The notes under the pieces: model-generated
What the model was told of the DNA's origin: nothing
What the model saw: the letters and a program-made list of their open reading frames with translations, nothing else
Database searches by the model: none
DNA from: Larix kaempferi
Taxonomy: Eukaryota; Streptophyta; Pinopsida; Pinales; Pinaceae
DNA: 64,000 nt
Assembly (NCBI GenBank): GCA_027924585.1
Contig: BSBM01000370.1
Coordinates: forward strand, 27,275,501-27,339,500
Direction of reading: 5' to 3'
Shown here: piece after piece, positions 10,804-22,358 of the stretch
Layout: each line of letters opens with the position of its first letter
Position numbering within the stretch: position 1 is the stretch's first letter
Translations under genes and position numbers: made by a program

Positions 10804-11258
10804 CTGTCTACTAATTGTCAAGGAAAAAAATCCATGACTTAGAAAGGATACTAGATGGTAAAATCAATATAAGCAAGCAGTGTAAGTCTTGGAATGCAAT
10901 CAAGTACATTGTTAAAATTAATTCCGCAATGACCTTGATCCCTGCTCCAATAGAAAAAAAATTGATAGTGATGAGAACAATGATTTGGCCCTCCTAAGAT
11001 TGGTTGTTGATGATGGTAAATGCGTTTCCTCTCATTCCCCAACAGCTGCAAAGACAAATGAGTTAAAAAGAACAAATTTGACACTTTTGAGAGGGTCAAA
11101 ATTGGCTGGCTGATTTTTGTTTTGTTTTGATTTTTGCCCATTTTTTCCTGATTTTTACTTGTGTCAATTTTTTTGGCTGATTTTTTGTTTGAGATTTGAC
11201 GTTATGAAAATTGTGATGTCACCAATTTTTCGGTGATTTTTTCATCTCTGTTTTCAAT

Positions 11259-13635
11259 AGGAACAAAGCACTAAGGCTTTTTTCTTGAGCAATCTACTTG
11301 TTGCAAAATCCACCATTTAACATGAAAATAGGGTGTCCTTTGAGGTGGTAGGATAACAAAATGCTACTTGAATTTTCTGGTTACATGGCGACAATCATTT
11401 TTTGTAACCCATGAGAGTGCATTTTTAATTTTTTGGGATTACAACTTAGCAATGTGGATTTACGTGGTAATTATAGTGGACGTGAATAAGTGGAGAAGTA
11501 CTTTTGGTTTATTAGTCAAAGGGTTTAGTGCCCTCATTCATTTGTTTTCTGCTGTTTATGTGAACCAAGTTAATTGTGTAGTGAAATAGCAAACTTGCCT
11601 ACTTCCATGAAACATCAAAAGAGCTTTTATTTATGAAATGAGTTTTTTTTTGGATGTAATCTAAGAGGACAAATTTGTCTATTAAAGTTTCTGAATTGTT
11701 TAGAAATCCAACTTACTATGTAGATCTTCCATTCACAAGGCAGTTGAAGAAACCTATATATTAAAAGTTTCCGATAAGAAAAATTGCAATTACTTACAAT
11801 AAACATCAACGCACTCTTGCAACATGGAAATTTGAATTTTCTAGGTCAACTGTGTATTGCCTCTAGGAAGCTGGGATTGTTACTTTAAAGTAGATGTTTT
11901 GGTGTTAGCTAGTGTTGAACAATGCATGGAATGTGAAGTAAATAGAGATGGCATTTGTTAAGTTCACCATGACTTTAAAGCAATGTTTCACATGGGATAC
12001 ACCCCTGGAGATGCTTCCCTTATGCCCCCTATCTTTTGGGGATGGGGGTTTGCCTTGGGAATGCCTCTTGTTCTAGATCCATAGGGGATGGTATGGAGAT
12101 GTGATGCATTGGTTTGAGTGAAGCACTGCACCACCCCACAAATGATCCTTCCACCATTGTGAGGGAGGAAGGGAGTGGAGTCACCACTCGATTCTTAAAG
12201 GCCAATGGGAATTAAAGTGGGAAAATCGATGGAAAAGGGAAAGCCACTATACTACTTATTAAAATATGATTTGATATTCTCCTAGGGTTTGGTTGATTTT
12301 AGGGCACTTCGATTAGGTCTCAAGGGTAGGGTTTGGTTGATTTTAGGGCACTTTGATTAGGTCTCAAGGGTTTCTTTTACAACTAAGAAATGCAAAAAAA
12401 AACTACAAAGCAAGGTTTAACTTCATAGTTAATCTAGGTGATCTGCCTAGAAACAAAATGAAACAAAACCAAAGTAAAATGGGCGAAATGGAAGGAAAAC
12501 ACCTGGGTAAAGAAGAGCTTGAACCAACTATTGAACCGACAAGAATAGAGCCTCTTGCCACTTGCCAAAGTGCTAAGATCCTCCTTGTATTGTACCTGAA
12601 CAATTGTCAATGTTCAAACACAATCATAGACTATAATGCATATAAGAGTCAGAAAATGGATTGATTCATATTGAGTGATGCACTATCTCTTTGCACAATA
12701 GAAGAGAAGGGGAGTAGTTACATAACTTGCAAATACCTAATCTTGTAATGACTACATTAATTAACTCATGATTATGTCACTTTGTTATAAAGTCCTTAAT
12801 TAAGACTTTATTACCTATTTATGACCATTATCTCTAACACTTTCCCATAATGGTCATATTACATAAGATTTGCTTGTTTAAATACAAAAGCAAAATCTTT
12901 GGACAAGCAAGATGTTTGGAAACCACTCCAAAATAATGTCTTCAATGGAAATTTGGAGGTGAAATTTATCTAGCAAGGTTGATGAAGATAAAGTAAAATC
13001 ACCACCTTCTATTTGACCATTGACTCACTAGTTGGATGACAACCAATGTTGGATGAATAATCATACTTTTCGCCATTGACACAAAACTTGGCTTGTTCAT
13101 TGAACTCATCTCCTCCGCATTTTTGTTGTTTAACATATTAAAGTTTTGCTTTTGCTTGTTTGAGGAAGCACCTTCTCATTTACTGCTTCTACTTTACCCT
13201 TCCCAAGGGTCTTCCTCTCTTCATGAAACTCAAGAAATGAGGCATAGTGAATATGCAACTTACCTTCTTGTTTCTCTAGGTTCTTCCCTATAACCATCAA
13301 CTTCCCTTCACCATCCATTGGTCAAAACAAATGTGTTCTTCCACACCCACAACAATCGTCTTTTTGCTCCTTTTGTCAATAATAAAACAACTATTATCGA
13401 CTAGTTTACTTGTTGCTTGGAGAGTGTTTGAATCTTGTTCTAAGTGGGTGCATTAGTGGGAGAAAGCCTCATGAGAGCGTTTTCTCAGCTAACTTTTCAT
13501 CAATTTTGTCACTTGAACAAGAAGGGCACATTTGTTGCATAAAAAAATGTTGTTTGTTGTTACCACACAAACTAGCATCTCAAGATTGAAGCCCTAAAAT
13601 GAACGATAGCTTATGAATAACTAAGAGGGAGGTCA
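11259..13635. other. Non-coding stretch with a tandem duplication
   Basis: No gene is recognised over about 2.4 kb of AT-rich sequence; frames are short and contain no known motif. The only structure seen is the 44-bp duplication at 12284-12371. Confidence 0.5.
12284..12371. repeat. 44-bp tandem duplication
   Basis: Two head-to-tail copies of a unit starting AGGGTTTGGTTGATTTTAGG and ending TCTCAAGGGT, at 12284-12327 and 12328-12371, with one visible difference (CTTCGATT versus CTTTGATT). Confidence 0.9.
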
Positions 13636-13639
13636 ATGT

Positions 13640-14345
13640 CGCCACACCTAACCCTCATCTGCGATGGATCGACTTCCCCCTTTTGGGTATTCCTTGAACG
13701 CACTTGGCTTCATCTTCTTACCTACCAGGCAAGAGCTGAACATAATCACTAGAGATGACATTTACAGACAGTTTGTGTAGGTCACTTGGATCAACCCTCC
13801 GAGGGGGTCACGTCCCAAGATGGCCTTCTACACTACGCACTTTTTGGATCTGAGGGACGGTCTCATTGTTCACCCCCCTTACACATTTCACCATTGGGCA
13901 CATGCTCTTCATATTCCTTTAGGCCAGTTTAGAGTGGGCTCTCACCATCTCTTGGTAGAGACAGATCACCAGCTTGACCGGTCAGACAAGATTTGCTAGG
14001 TGTGCCAACTTAGTGAGGTTGAGACTGAGGAGCACTTCATCTTTCAGTGTCCTATCTATTACGAGATCTGCAGGCAGTTTCATTGTCTTTTTAGGGACCT
14101 TCTTCTTATAGAGCTTTAGGATTTGACTAGATTCTTCAGATACCCCGATCAGAGATGTCTAGCCTTATATGTGCAGGAGGCCCTCCGGCTTCGCTCCTTC
14201 ACCCTCCAGCGACATTCTCAGTCAAGACTAGGCTCCACTTAGTGTATCACTTCCTTCTTTCCGGTGCTTCCAGTTCCTCTTCTAGCTCTTCCTCCAGACA
14301 GAGTTTTCTTTTGAGCTTCCTTCAGTTGACCTTGGATGGTAGGAG
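13640..14345 (+). pseudogene. Retroelement C-terminal (zf-RVT-like) remnant
   Basis: Broken plus-strand frames encode recognisable retroelement text: FYTTHFLDLRDGLIVHPPYT (about 13830-13890), VGSHHLLVETDHQLDRSDK, then a Cys/His cluster with CQLSEVETEEHFIFQCPIYY (about 14007-14065) and RYPDQRCLALYVQEALRLRS (about 14140-14200). The pattern C-X-L-...-E-E-H-F-X-F-X-C-P resembles the zinc-binding domain after reverse transcriptase in LINEs. Stops and frameshifts interrupt it (for example near 13778 and 14000). No reverse transcriptase was found upstream, so this is a relic. Confidence 0.6.
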
Positions 14346-14493
14346 AGATACTCCTAATGCTTCCAGTGGCCCATGATAGTGCTACTTTCACCATTTTTTG
14401 CATTATAGCTCTCGGATCCACTCCCTTTGTACATTTTCCTTTCTTGGACCAGCTCTCTTCTTGTCTATTTTTCTCTGAGATTGACTCTCTATT

Positions 14494-14592
14494 TATAGAG
14501 CTAGGTTTGGTTTGAGTTCTGCTTTTTATAGAGCTAGGTTTGGTTTGAGTTCTGCTTTTTATAGAGCTAGGTTTGGTTTGAGTTCTGCTTTT
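14494..14592. repeat. 33-bp tandem repeat, three copies
   Basis: Three identical units of 33 bases beginning TATAGAGCTAGGTTTGG and ending TTCTGCTTTT. Because 33 is a multiple of three, a frame through it repeats 11 residues (SSAFYRARFGL), but nothing suggests a real protein. Confidence 0.95.
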
Positions 14593-16915
14593 AGATTTTC
14601 ATTGGAGCTACTTTTACGCTCCCACTTTGTATTGTTATCATGGTACTGCACAATCCCATTGACCTACTTTTGTGGTCATTTGTTGGATATTAATAAAATT
14701 ATCTTATCTTCTTTAGCTCAAGGGAGGAGTCCCTAGGATATAATTACTAGAATTTAACAGTGGGGCACATGGTGAAATTGAAGGTCAAAAGAGTGTTTTT
14801 ATGAATGTAAAGATAGTAATGGTGAAGCGATAGGAGACCGGTGTCTTATTAAATGGACATATGGGGTTGGTTAACCAAGGATTGCATGAGGGGTTTCTTT
14901 AGACCAAAGACCTAGATCTATCCTAGGGAGGAGTAAACAAATAAAAAATCCTCCAACTAAGTCAACAATAATAAAGAAATGGTGGTCAAGGCCACATGTA
15001 CATACCTCGTCAAAATCTCACCATGCAAAGTGGAATGTCTCCATGAAAGAGGGCGAAGTAGGCAATTGAACCTCCAACATATACCATAAAATCCTCCAAG
15101 AGTGATGCACTGACCTATAGGTCCATGTGTAAGCATGAAATATCGCCCCCAACAACAAATAACTCATCATGGAGGTATCGATCTCCTCATGCATGAATAC
15201 ATGTGAAGACTGCCCTTGAAATGTGGGCTGTCCCATTAACTCAGTAGCAAACGATGTCCAAAGGGGATTGACCACCTAACAGCATGAGTATGTGTGTGAT
15301 CTGTCCATATAATCAGCAGAAATGGAGGCAGAACAACCCTTACAAAGTGGATCACTTCATAAAGCAACAAGTAAATCAAAACAACGATGAATATGTGTGC
15401 AAACGGCCCTCAAGGTGGACGCCCCTCCAAATGTGGCATGGACTCCAACAATGTACCTCAAATAGCAAGTGTGGCATGTCCCATGGTAGATGGCCTCAAC
15501 AAACCCCATAGAGGCATGTGCAAACCTTCCATAAGCGGCAAGCGTGGGATGTAAATGTCCTCAAATGAAAACGACATAAAAAATGATTTATTCGTCCTTT
15601 GGCACATTTAAGTTCAAGACAAGGTCAAACCTTCAACAAGAACATGAACATGAACATGTGTGCCAAGTGGTCCTCCATGATAAATCGTTCCAATAACAAC
15701 CAAATGATGCTGCCATGTGTGAAAAGGATACCAAGCCATGCTCAACAAACCAACGAGAGAGGCTGAACCCCCTTTAATGCTCCACCCTATCAACTATAAC
15801 AACAAAATAGGTGAGGAAGGCCACCTCAACATGTATGCCATGACTAAAGCAATCTCGATCTCAAAATAAAAGGCATTTATGTGCTGAAGATGGCTTGCAA
15901 ACCAAATCTTATGCCGAGAAAGAATGCCTCATTGCTCTAACGCTTTAAGGAATTAGGGGTAGCGTTCTACACCAGTGGAAAAGGCACAAGATAAGCTTTC
16001 CATCCATATATCACACTCCTTAATCTGAGCTAGGGCATTAGAGAATGGCCCTCCTCAAATCAGGCCCCCAAAACTTATGAAATAGATCACCCTCCTCAAA
16101 TCAAGCCCCCAAAACTACTGAAATAGATCTCTAAACAGAATCCAATCGTCAGAAAGAATGCCCCAATGCTCTAACGTCTTGGGGAATCTGTTGAAATTAT
16201 AGGTTAGATACGATTTTATCACATATAAAAACCTTGATATAAGAACATGCACACAATTGTAATGCTTAATTAAATTTAAACTGTATTGAAAACATAAATA
16301 ACATAATTCTCATTTCTTTCAACTTAATGCTCCATTTGGTCACTGCATTAATGTTGGTCCTCGAGAATCATCAAATGCTAAATTCAGGAAAAGAAATCTC
16401 AAATAACATTTATAGTAAAATAACCATGTACTGCATTAAGGAATTAAACCAATATTTGGATCCAACTTATACTTAGATAGTTTTGAGTTTGATCTTGTCA
16501 CTGAAAGGACAAGTCAAATTGGTTAAACCATATACGTACTTTGAGAGAGAGAAGGTTCAGGTAAAAATAAACAGACCTCAAGTTCTTCAACCAATAAGCA
16601 AATGACAGGGGTAGAAGAAACACACAGGTGCTGCAGACTTTGAAAGACAAGCACGTAAGCAATCCCTCACACAAAAGAAATTCACACAGAGATCAATAAA
16701 GATCAGACCGTAAGCACTCACTCACCCACCGATCTCACACAGAGATCAAAAACACAAGAAGGAATCAGAGATAGATAAAAAACGCAGAGATGAGAAGTAA
16801 CTACGTGAGGGAGCTGGCCGTGGGCAGAGAGAGTACACTGTGGCCAAAGATCTGAGCTGCAAGCTCGTGTAGCTGGTCCCAAGTAAGAACAGAAATCGTG
16901 GAACAACCGAAATGA
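14593..16915. other. Non-coding stretch with local duplications
   Basis: No known protein is recognisable. The stretch has a 45-bp near-duplication (about 16040-16084 and 16089-16133, CCCTCCTCAAATCA...CCCCCAAAACT) and a repeated AGAAAGAATGCC...ATGCTCTAACG segment (about 15918 and 16152). A block at 15970-16130 (CCAGTGGAAAAGG, AAGCTTTCCATCCATATA, CCCCCAAAACT) is loosely echoed at 18410-18510 (CATGGAACAAG, AAGCTTTCAATCCATATATA, CCCCCCAAGTC), pointing to an old repeat family. Confidence 0.4.
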
Positions 16916-17180
16916 GAAACCGTGAGGTAGACCGGCTCAAATAAAACGCAGAGATAAATCCGCGAGTGATCAACACGTGAGACAACCCAACAAATAAAAA
17001 AAAACGCAGAGATAAAACCCGTGAGAGATCAATCACGTGAGGTAGCCTAGCAAATGGAAAAACGCAGAGATAAAACCCGTGAGAGATCAATCACGTGAGG
17101 CAGCCCAACAAAAAGAAACGCAGAGATAAAACCCATGAGAGATCAATCACGTGAGGCAGCCGTGAATGATGAACCCGTGT
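16915..17180. repeat. Minisatellite, about 57-bp unit
   Basis: Units containing ACGCAGAGATAAA, CCCGTGAGAGATCAA and TCACGTGAGGCAGCC recur with starts near 16946, 17004, 17062 and 17118 (spacing 58, 58, 56). A partial copy lies near 16782. Each unit carries CACGTG, an E-box/G-box palindrome, but a regulatory role is not shown. Confidence 0.9.
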
Positions 17181-17867
17181 AGAGAAGCAGACTCGAAATA
17201 AATGACCGGAGGAGAAGTTAATACGTGAAGAGAAGTTCACTGTTCGCTGAATTAGAGCATAAGTTTAATAAAGATTTATATAGTTTTAGAGTTAAGGAAC
17301 TTAGGATAAAAAGTAGGAAAAATAAATAATAAAAAAAGAAAAGGTCAAAAGATAAAGTACCAATGGTCCAAGGTTAGGATAATAATAAAAAAAAACTTTA
17401 TTAATAAACTCATAAAGCTTTTATTAATAAGATAAAAAATAAATATTTAATGAATTTATCATAAAGTGAAAGATCAAGGAGTCCAACATACTGTAAGTGG
17501 ACCAAAAACATAAGTGGGACAAGGGCCCTAAAACAAAACATAAGGTAATTATAATAATACATGGTCCAAAGGTCTTTAATAAATTCATAGGTAAAAATGC
17601 TCCATAAAGTAGGAGTCATCATAATCAAAGGTGCACACAAGTGAGAGTGCTAGGACCAAGTAAGAATAGGACCATGAGTCAACAACCACAAGATCAAAGT
17701 GGACAAGCAATTAAATAGGACCAATAAAGACCAAAGAATTTTCTCTCTCTTAAGATACGTAGTTTATAAATATTTTGTCATCACTGTATAAGGGAGAAGA
17801 TCCAAATGGATGGAACAATCATTTTGTCCTTAATGCTGCTCCTAAGGGTTAGGTACTAGAGACATTG
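17181..17867. other. AT-rich non-coding stretch
   Basis: No gene or repeat family is recognised; frames are short. The phrases GGTCCA and GGACCA with AATAAA-rich text recur irregularly. Confidence 0.4.
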
Positions 17868-18366
17868 TCAAGGGGTGGCCAGTCCCTTGAGAGGCAACCT
17901 AGCAATAACCGATTAGGAGAGGGGACAACAATATCTTCCATTCTTAATGAATGGCTTTCAACCCTAGACTGGGACATGTTGATCAACCATCTGGTCCATG
18001 ACCAGGATCTCCATTCTCCCAGAGAATGGTCCTCAGTCTCAAGTTGAGCATTCAGTCCTAGACTGAATGTTGATCAACCATCTGTAGGACCTAGGATGTC
18101 TCTGTCTCAACCTGCAGGATCTGCTTGGTCATCATGACCAAGAAACCGTCTGGTTCTAGACCAGAATACCCTAGAGACAAATAGGGGCCCTAGCCACATG
18201 CTAGGGACTTTGCCATGGCATCAACCTGCTTGGTCCTCGACCAAGAACCCCAGGAGACAGTTGGGGGCCCTAGGGTACCTTCTAGGGTCTTACACATACT
18301 CTGCTTGGTTAACTTGACCAGGAACCCTAGTCAACTTACTAGGGTACCATTCTCTCTGAGAATGGG
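17868..18366. repeat. Dense array of short perfect hairpins
   Basis: At least ten short perfect inverted repeats with small loops lie within 500 bases. The clearest are 17868-17890 (7-bp stem), 17991-18005 (CTGGTC, loop CAT), 18011-18029 (CCATTCTC, loop CCA), 18049-18069 (CATTCAGTC, loop CTA, 9-bp stem), 18124-18142 (CTTGGTCA, loop TCA), 18149-18165 (6 bp), 18188-18206 (CCCTAGC, loop CACAT), 18229-18245 (CTTGGTC, loop CTC), 18325-18344 (CCCTAGT, loop CAACTT) and 18347-18365 (CCATTCTC, loop TCT). Plain palindromes (GTTGATCAAC, CCTGCAGG, TGCCATGGCA) lie between them. Three stems (CCATTCTC, CTTGGTC, CCCTAG) recur, so the array may descend from a duplicated set. No family known to me matches. Confidence 0.85.
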
Positions 18367-18369
18367 TCT

Positions 18370-19440
18370 CGCAGCTGCACTAAAAAATCAACAGAATCAG
18401 AGAGAGTGCTCACCACCACTGTATAGCCCATGGAACAAGCTTTCAATCCATATATAACAATCGACCAGATGACCTTGGGTGTTAGAGATCTAGACCCCCC
18501 AAGTCAGACCATTAAAACTGCTAAATCTTCTCAAAACAGCAAGATGTCCCCATCAACAAGCATGCAAAGGGCTATGGTTTGATCAAGCAATCCTCCAAGT
18601 GGTAATGATGCATGGATATTTGTGTAAGTAGAACCCCACATGTGAATAAGATGTGATAGAGTGCCTCAATAGTTGTGTCATCATGCCAACTCATCCAAGA
18701 CAAATATAAGTATGCAAAGTCTAAACCATGCCTCCACATGTGTGACAAGAGAGAGAAACTATGAGAGCGCTCGTCATAATATGATAACCAATATCACAAA
18801 GATGCCAATCACATCCTATGAAGCAAGATCGCTCTAAGAAAAAGCCATCCATGTCATCCAAGGGATGTGAAATCACGTGGAGGAAGAATGACATGTCAAG
18901 TGCTCCATACAACCATGAACTCAACCATATGAAGATGCCAAGCACAAGGAGCATTTCATCATCCAAGCAACCTCCCATCACCATATACATCATGAAACCA
19001 TCAATACAAGTGTGTCACTCTCTAGGCTATCCAAAGCTCCGTAGACCTATAGACTTGCCCCCGTTATGAAAATTACAAGTGTTGTGATGAAGATCAAAGT
19101 GAAAAATCAGCACACAATATATCGGGTAACATCTAGCATCAACTGTGGGACATGTTCTCTCATGAGAGTGCATGAGAACCTCAAAATCTTTGAAATTTAC
19201 CTGCTAGCAATGACCATCGATGCAATAAAACCAAAAACAATGTGGTGGGATAGATAACCTCAACATCTCTAAACACCATCACATCCAAAATTTCTATCAT
19301 TATCAATTATTTATTTATTTTAGAAGTGGCTTTACAAGTAAGGCACAAGCCATCAATGCCAAAACACATCAAACTATTTTAATGCACATGCAAGAGCTTA
19401 TTCATTCTCCTAGCTACCTACTTTAGAATATGAACAAGAG
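18370..19440. other. Non-coding stretch
   Basis: No gene is recognised. It holds the block at 18410-18510 loosely similar to 15970-16130. Otherwise it is AT-rich DNA with only short frames. Confidence 0.4.
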
Positions 19441-21060
19441 CATGCTAGGTAAAGTCAAATATCGAATAAAGCCACCTTAGCATCTCATCCATGCCATGGC
19501 TTCTTCCCTTGTGCTTGGTAATGGACCAAGACAAGACAACATTCATCATAAAATTAGTACATGCTATAATCTCTATAACAATTGGTTTGGAAATGGGCAT
19601 GATATCATAAGCATGTGACCAAACATCATCCTGAAACTCTTGCCAAGGATGGCAAGTTTTTTTACAAGCTCTCGCTATCCAAAGATTGGATAGGGCTTGA
19701 ATAAAATCTCCATCATCAGGCTGCTCATTATAATACACAATATCATCATGAAAACCCTCAAGGAGGGAGAGCTTAGGCTTCTCCAACACTACATTATATC
19801 CAACCAAACATGAAAATGAAGAAGCAGATGCATTCTTCTGCTTGAACGTGAACATGAGATCAAAAGTAGATGGTTGGAAATGACTGTCAAAACATGAGAT
19901 AAAAATAACTTGCTGCCCCAAGTCATTTCCAGCACCTAAACGAGAGTGATTAGTTGAAGAGTTCCATGTAAATTCCAGAAATTTAGATGTGGAGGGAGGG
20001 TGGAAACATTTACCCTTTAACCACTGCTAACCCATAACATTTCCAGCCTTAACAACATAATGATTTCTTGATTTTTGATTAATTAATTCATCGTTCAACA
20101 AAAGGCTCAAGGGCTGGAAAATTTCTGAGTTCTTCACTTTATCAAACAGCCACAGAAAATGAGAAAAGTCCGCAAGATGACTTAAAAAGTATGGTTGGAA
20201 ATGCTCCCTTCCCTGGAATGCAGCTCTAAACTTTCCCAAGGAGAGGGCAAGCAAGGCTGTCTCAAAATTGCCCTCGAAGAGGGCAAACAATGCCGCTCAA
20301 AACATGCCATTAAAACATCATCCTGCTGCTTTAAACCATCGCTAATCATTGAATAAAGAGGTTGTAAATGATGGCCCAAATTTGCATCTAAAACCCCCTC
20401 ATGTTGCTCCAAATCTGCAATACTAGAATATGTACATGGTTGGAAATGATCATGGCAAATATCCTCAAAAATTGGTTTTCCAGAGGTTTCAAAATCAACA
20501 CTCTCAACACTAGAAGTATCATATAGACAGAATCCCCTAAAGATTCTCAACAATCTCCATCAAAACTATCATCCACTTCTAGGAGGTGCTCATCGATCAT
20601 ATCACATCTTTGGTCATCATCATCAAGCAAAGAGGAAAATACATTCTCAAATACATAATCACCCGAGGGTTTGCCTTCTTCATCTTATTTCCTAACATCA
20701 TCATAAGATATTTCAAGAACTTCAATATTTTGAGAAGAAAAACACACAAACCTTCATCTTTATGAGGGGAAAAAGGCGCAACCACACTCTCACCAACTAG
20801 GTCTTCAAAAAGGGCCTCTTCATGCGCTTGAGCTATATTGGTGAGCTAGTAGGCCACTGTGTTGGCCATTCTTCTAGCATGGCTGTAAGCCATATTTTTG
20901 TTAGTTGTAGCTTGTCTAATCCGGGCTATTTTGTTCCATAGGATCCATGATCATTCACTGTCATTCTCAATGATTAGCTTTGAGTCATCCTCCACCTCAA
21001 TGTTTTGAAATCCTTGAAATTTATATTCATGTCCAATAAAGACCAAACTAGGTCCAAGGG
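19440..21060 (-). mobile_element. Decayed 3' part of a minus-strand LINE
   Basis: An RNase H remnant at 21005-20760 is followed, in the same direction, by about 1.3 kb of interrupted coding-like sequence (frames at 20553-20182, 20290-20027 and 19921-19445). This mirrors the order in the 202-1866 element: RNase H, then a long tail with an extra frame. The tail proteins have no family I recognise; recurring phrases are HFQPC/HLQPL and MDEMLRWLYSIFDFT at the end. Neither end of the element nor a target duplication was located. Confidence 0.5.
20760..21010 (-). pseudogene. LINE RNase H remnant with two stops
   Basis: The minus-strand frame reads IEVEDDSKLIIENDSE, a stop, then SWILWNKIARIRQATTN and YSHARRMANTVAY, a stop, then LTNIAQAHEEALFEDL. 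The D-S-K-L-I-I stretch and the later H-X-RRMANTVAY position correspond to the second half of a plant LINE RNase H domain. The N-terminal strand and first catalytic Asp were not seen. It is non-functional. Confidence 0.55.
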
Positions 21061-21165
21061 ACTAGAGTTTACATCCTTCAAGTGAAGCCCTTACAATAAC
21101 CGGGTGTACCCTCACAAAAAAAGAGAAATAAATTTGAAAGGTACTACACCAATACAAGTTCAAAG

Positions 21166-21451
21166 TTAGTGTTACAAATATCGGCCGAAAAATCGGCGAA
21201 TTGCGAAAAATCGCGATTTTTTAAAGGCGCCAATTGGCCGATTTATCCCGATTTTTTGACAGGCCGAGTTTTGGCCGATTTTTAGCCGATTTTATCCTGA
21301 TTTTTTGACAGGGTGTGTTAGTGGCCGGAAAAGTTTGTATTTTTGTATTTTTTAAGTTTGCCGATTTTTGTCGATGTGCTGCCGAGATATCCCGAAACGA
21401 TGTTTCCTGGACCCTGCCGATTATTTCGCCGTGCCGATATATGTAACATTG
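21166..21451. mobile_element. Short deletion derivative (MITE) of hAT family 1
   Basis: About 286 bases with ends TTAGTGTTACAAATATCGGC and, read from the right, CAATGTTACATATATCGGC. Flanks GTTCAAAG (21158-21165) and GTTCAAAC (21452-21459) match at 7 of 8. The right half, reversed, aligns with the left end of the 4920-8917 element over about 110 bases (shared CAGGGTCCAGGAAACATCG and GACAAAAATCGGCAAACTTA). No coding sequence remains; it would depend on a family 1 transposase. Confidence 0.9.
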
Positions 21452-21459
21452 GTTCAAAC

Positions 21460-22280
21460 ACATAGCTGGGTCTATAAAATCCCTAAAAGTGCAGGAGAGC
21501 CAGTGAAAAGATAAAGCTGGGGTTGAAGTACAAATGATACCAAGAGAGGAGGGAGCTAGTAGCCCTACACATCCTTTGAATTTGAGTCCATAATGTGGAT
21601 GTCCATGCCCAGTGTATGACGGATAATGTTCTCAGGAGAGTGGCCTGGACTGAAAGGTCCCCGGGGAGTAATAGTAATACTGGGTGGTCTCAGCCTACCT
21701 CCTGCGGACGGAGGTGGAGGGACAACTACTTCTAACATCCAAGTCCGAGGAACTATTCATAGAAGTTTAAAAGCTGGGAATATGGGTGATCTCTCTCAGG
21801 ACCCAGGTTGCTTTGATCCTCCAAGAATCCCTCGACCCCATGTGTAAAGGAGCCTGGTTGGTGTGGGCTAGAGAGTAGAGTCAAACAATCTGTGTGGTGT
21901 CCAACTGAGTATCAGTGAGATGCTTCGTCCCTCCAGTTCCGGAGATAGTTTAATAACTTCGATCAAGACCTCAATTGCAACTTTGTTATTTGTTGTTTCA
22001 CATTGATTTGTAGTATATTGTAAAGATTCTGTCATCCTTATTAGTTATTTCTAATCTCTCCTCCGCCACCCACTGGTCCAGGACTGCCTCTAGTTGCATT
22101 GCCAAGTTTAATTTAATGGAGTTTTCACTTGGTAGGGCCCAAGTACACATTTTTTGCCCCTTTAGTGGGGTTAAAGTTTCTAAATTATTTGCATTTTATA
22201 TTAAATTTCCTTTGTGTGGCACCATTGATGCCCTTTGTATGAAGACTAATGTGCTAAGCATTCATCTTTTATTAATGTAG
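21460..22280 (+). other. Probable intron upstream of the aminopeptidase exons
   Basis: No exon is recognised here. The stretch ends in TTATTAATGTAG at 22280, a good acceptor for the exon at 22281. The preceding exon, which should end just before the metal-binding signature, was not found in the window. Confidence 0.5.
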
Positions 22281-22358
22281 GTAAATAACACGGATGCTGA
22301 AGGCAGGTTGACATTGGCAGATGCTTTGGTTTATGCATGTAAACAAGGCGTTGATAAG
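22281..22358 (+). CDS. LAP: Leucine aminopeptidase exon with NTDAEGRL signature
   Basis: A 78-bp exon (26 codons) between AG at 22279-22280 and GT at 22359, reading [20 protein letters not shown] then [14 protein letters not shown] is the M17 cytosol aminopeptidase signature; its Asp and Glu bind the two catalytic metal ions and the Arg takes part in catalysis. The family releases N-terminal residues from peptides as a hexamer; plant forms include plastid isoforms with roles in peptide and glutathione turnover and stress responses. The exon is open and both splice sites are canonical. It joins in phase to the exon at 22878. Gene symbol is generic; the isoform cannot be decided without the 5' exons. 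Confidence 0.92.

Larger units (their letters stand above)
9144..11250. mobile_element. Decayed hAT family 1 relative carrying a gene fragment
   Basis: The left end CATTGTTGAAAAAATCAGC and, read from the right, CAGAGATGAAAAAATCACCG are diverged versions of the family 1 ends. The 8-bp flanks TTTTTAAT (9136-9143) and TTTTCAAT (11251-11258) match at 7 of 8. Positions 9210-9335 align clearly to the left end of the autonomous element (5000-5112; shared ATCAAATAAACACATTG and ATATGGAAA). The interior has no transposase but contains a beta-galactosidase exon (10592-10803, minus) and a long (AT)n run. It is best explained as a non-autonomous, gene-capturing element. Confidence 0.7.

Noticed and set aside
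12353-12664. 103-codon plus-strand frame
   Set aside because: No motif, low-complexity Asn/Lys-rich start, no splice or family support.
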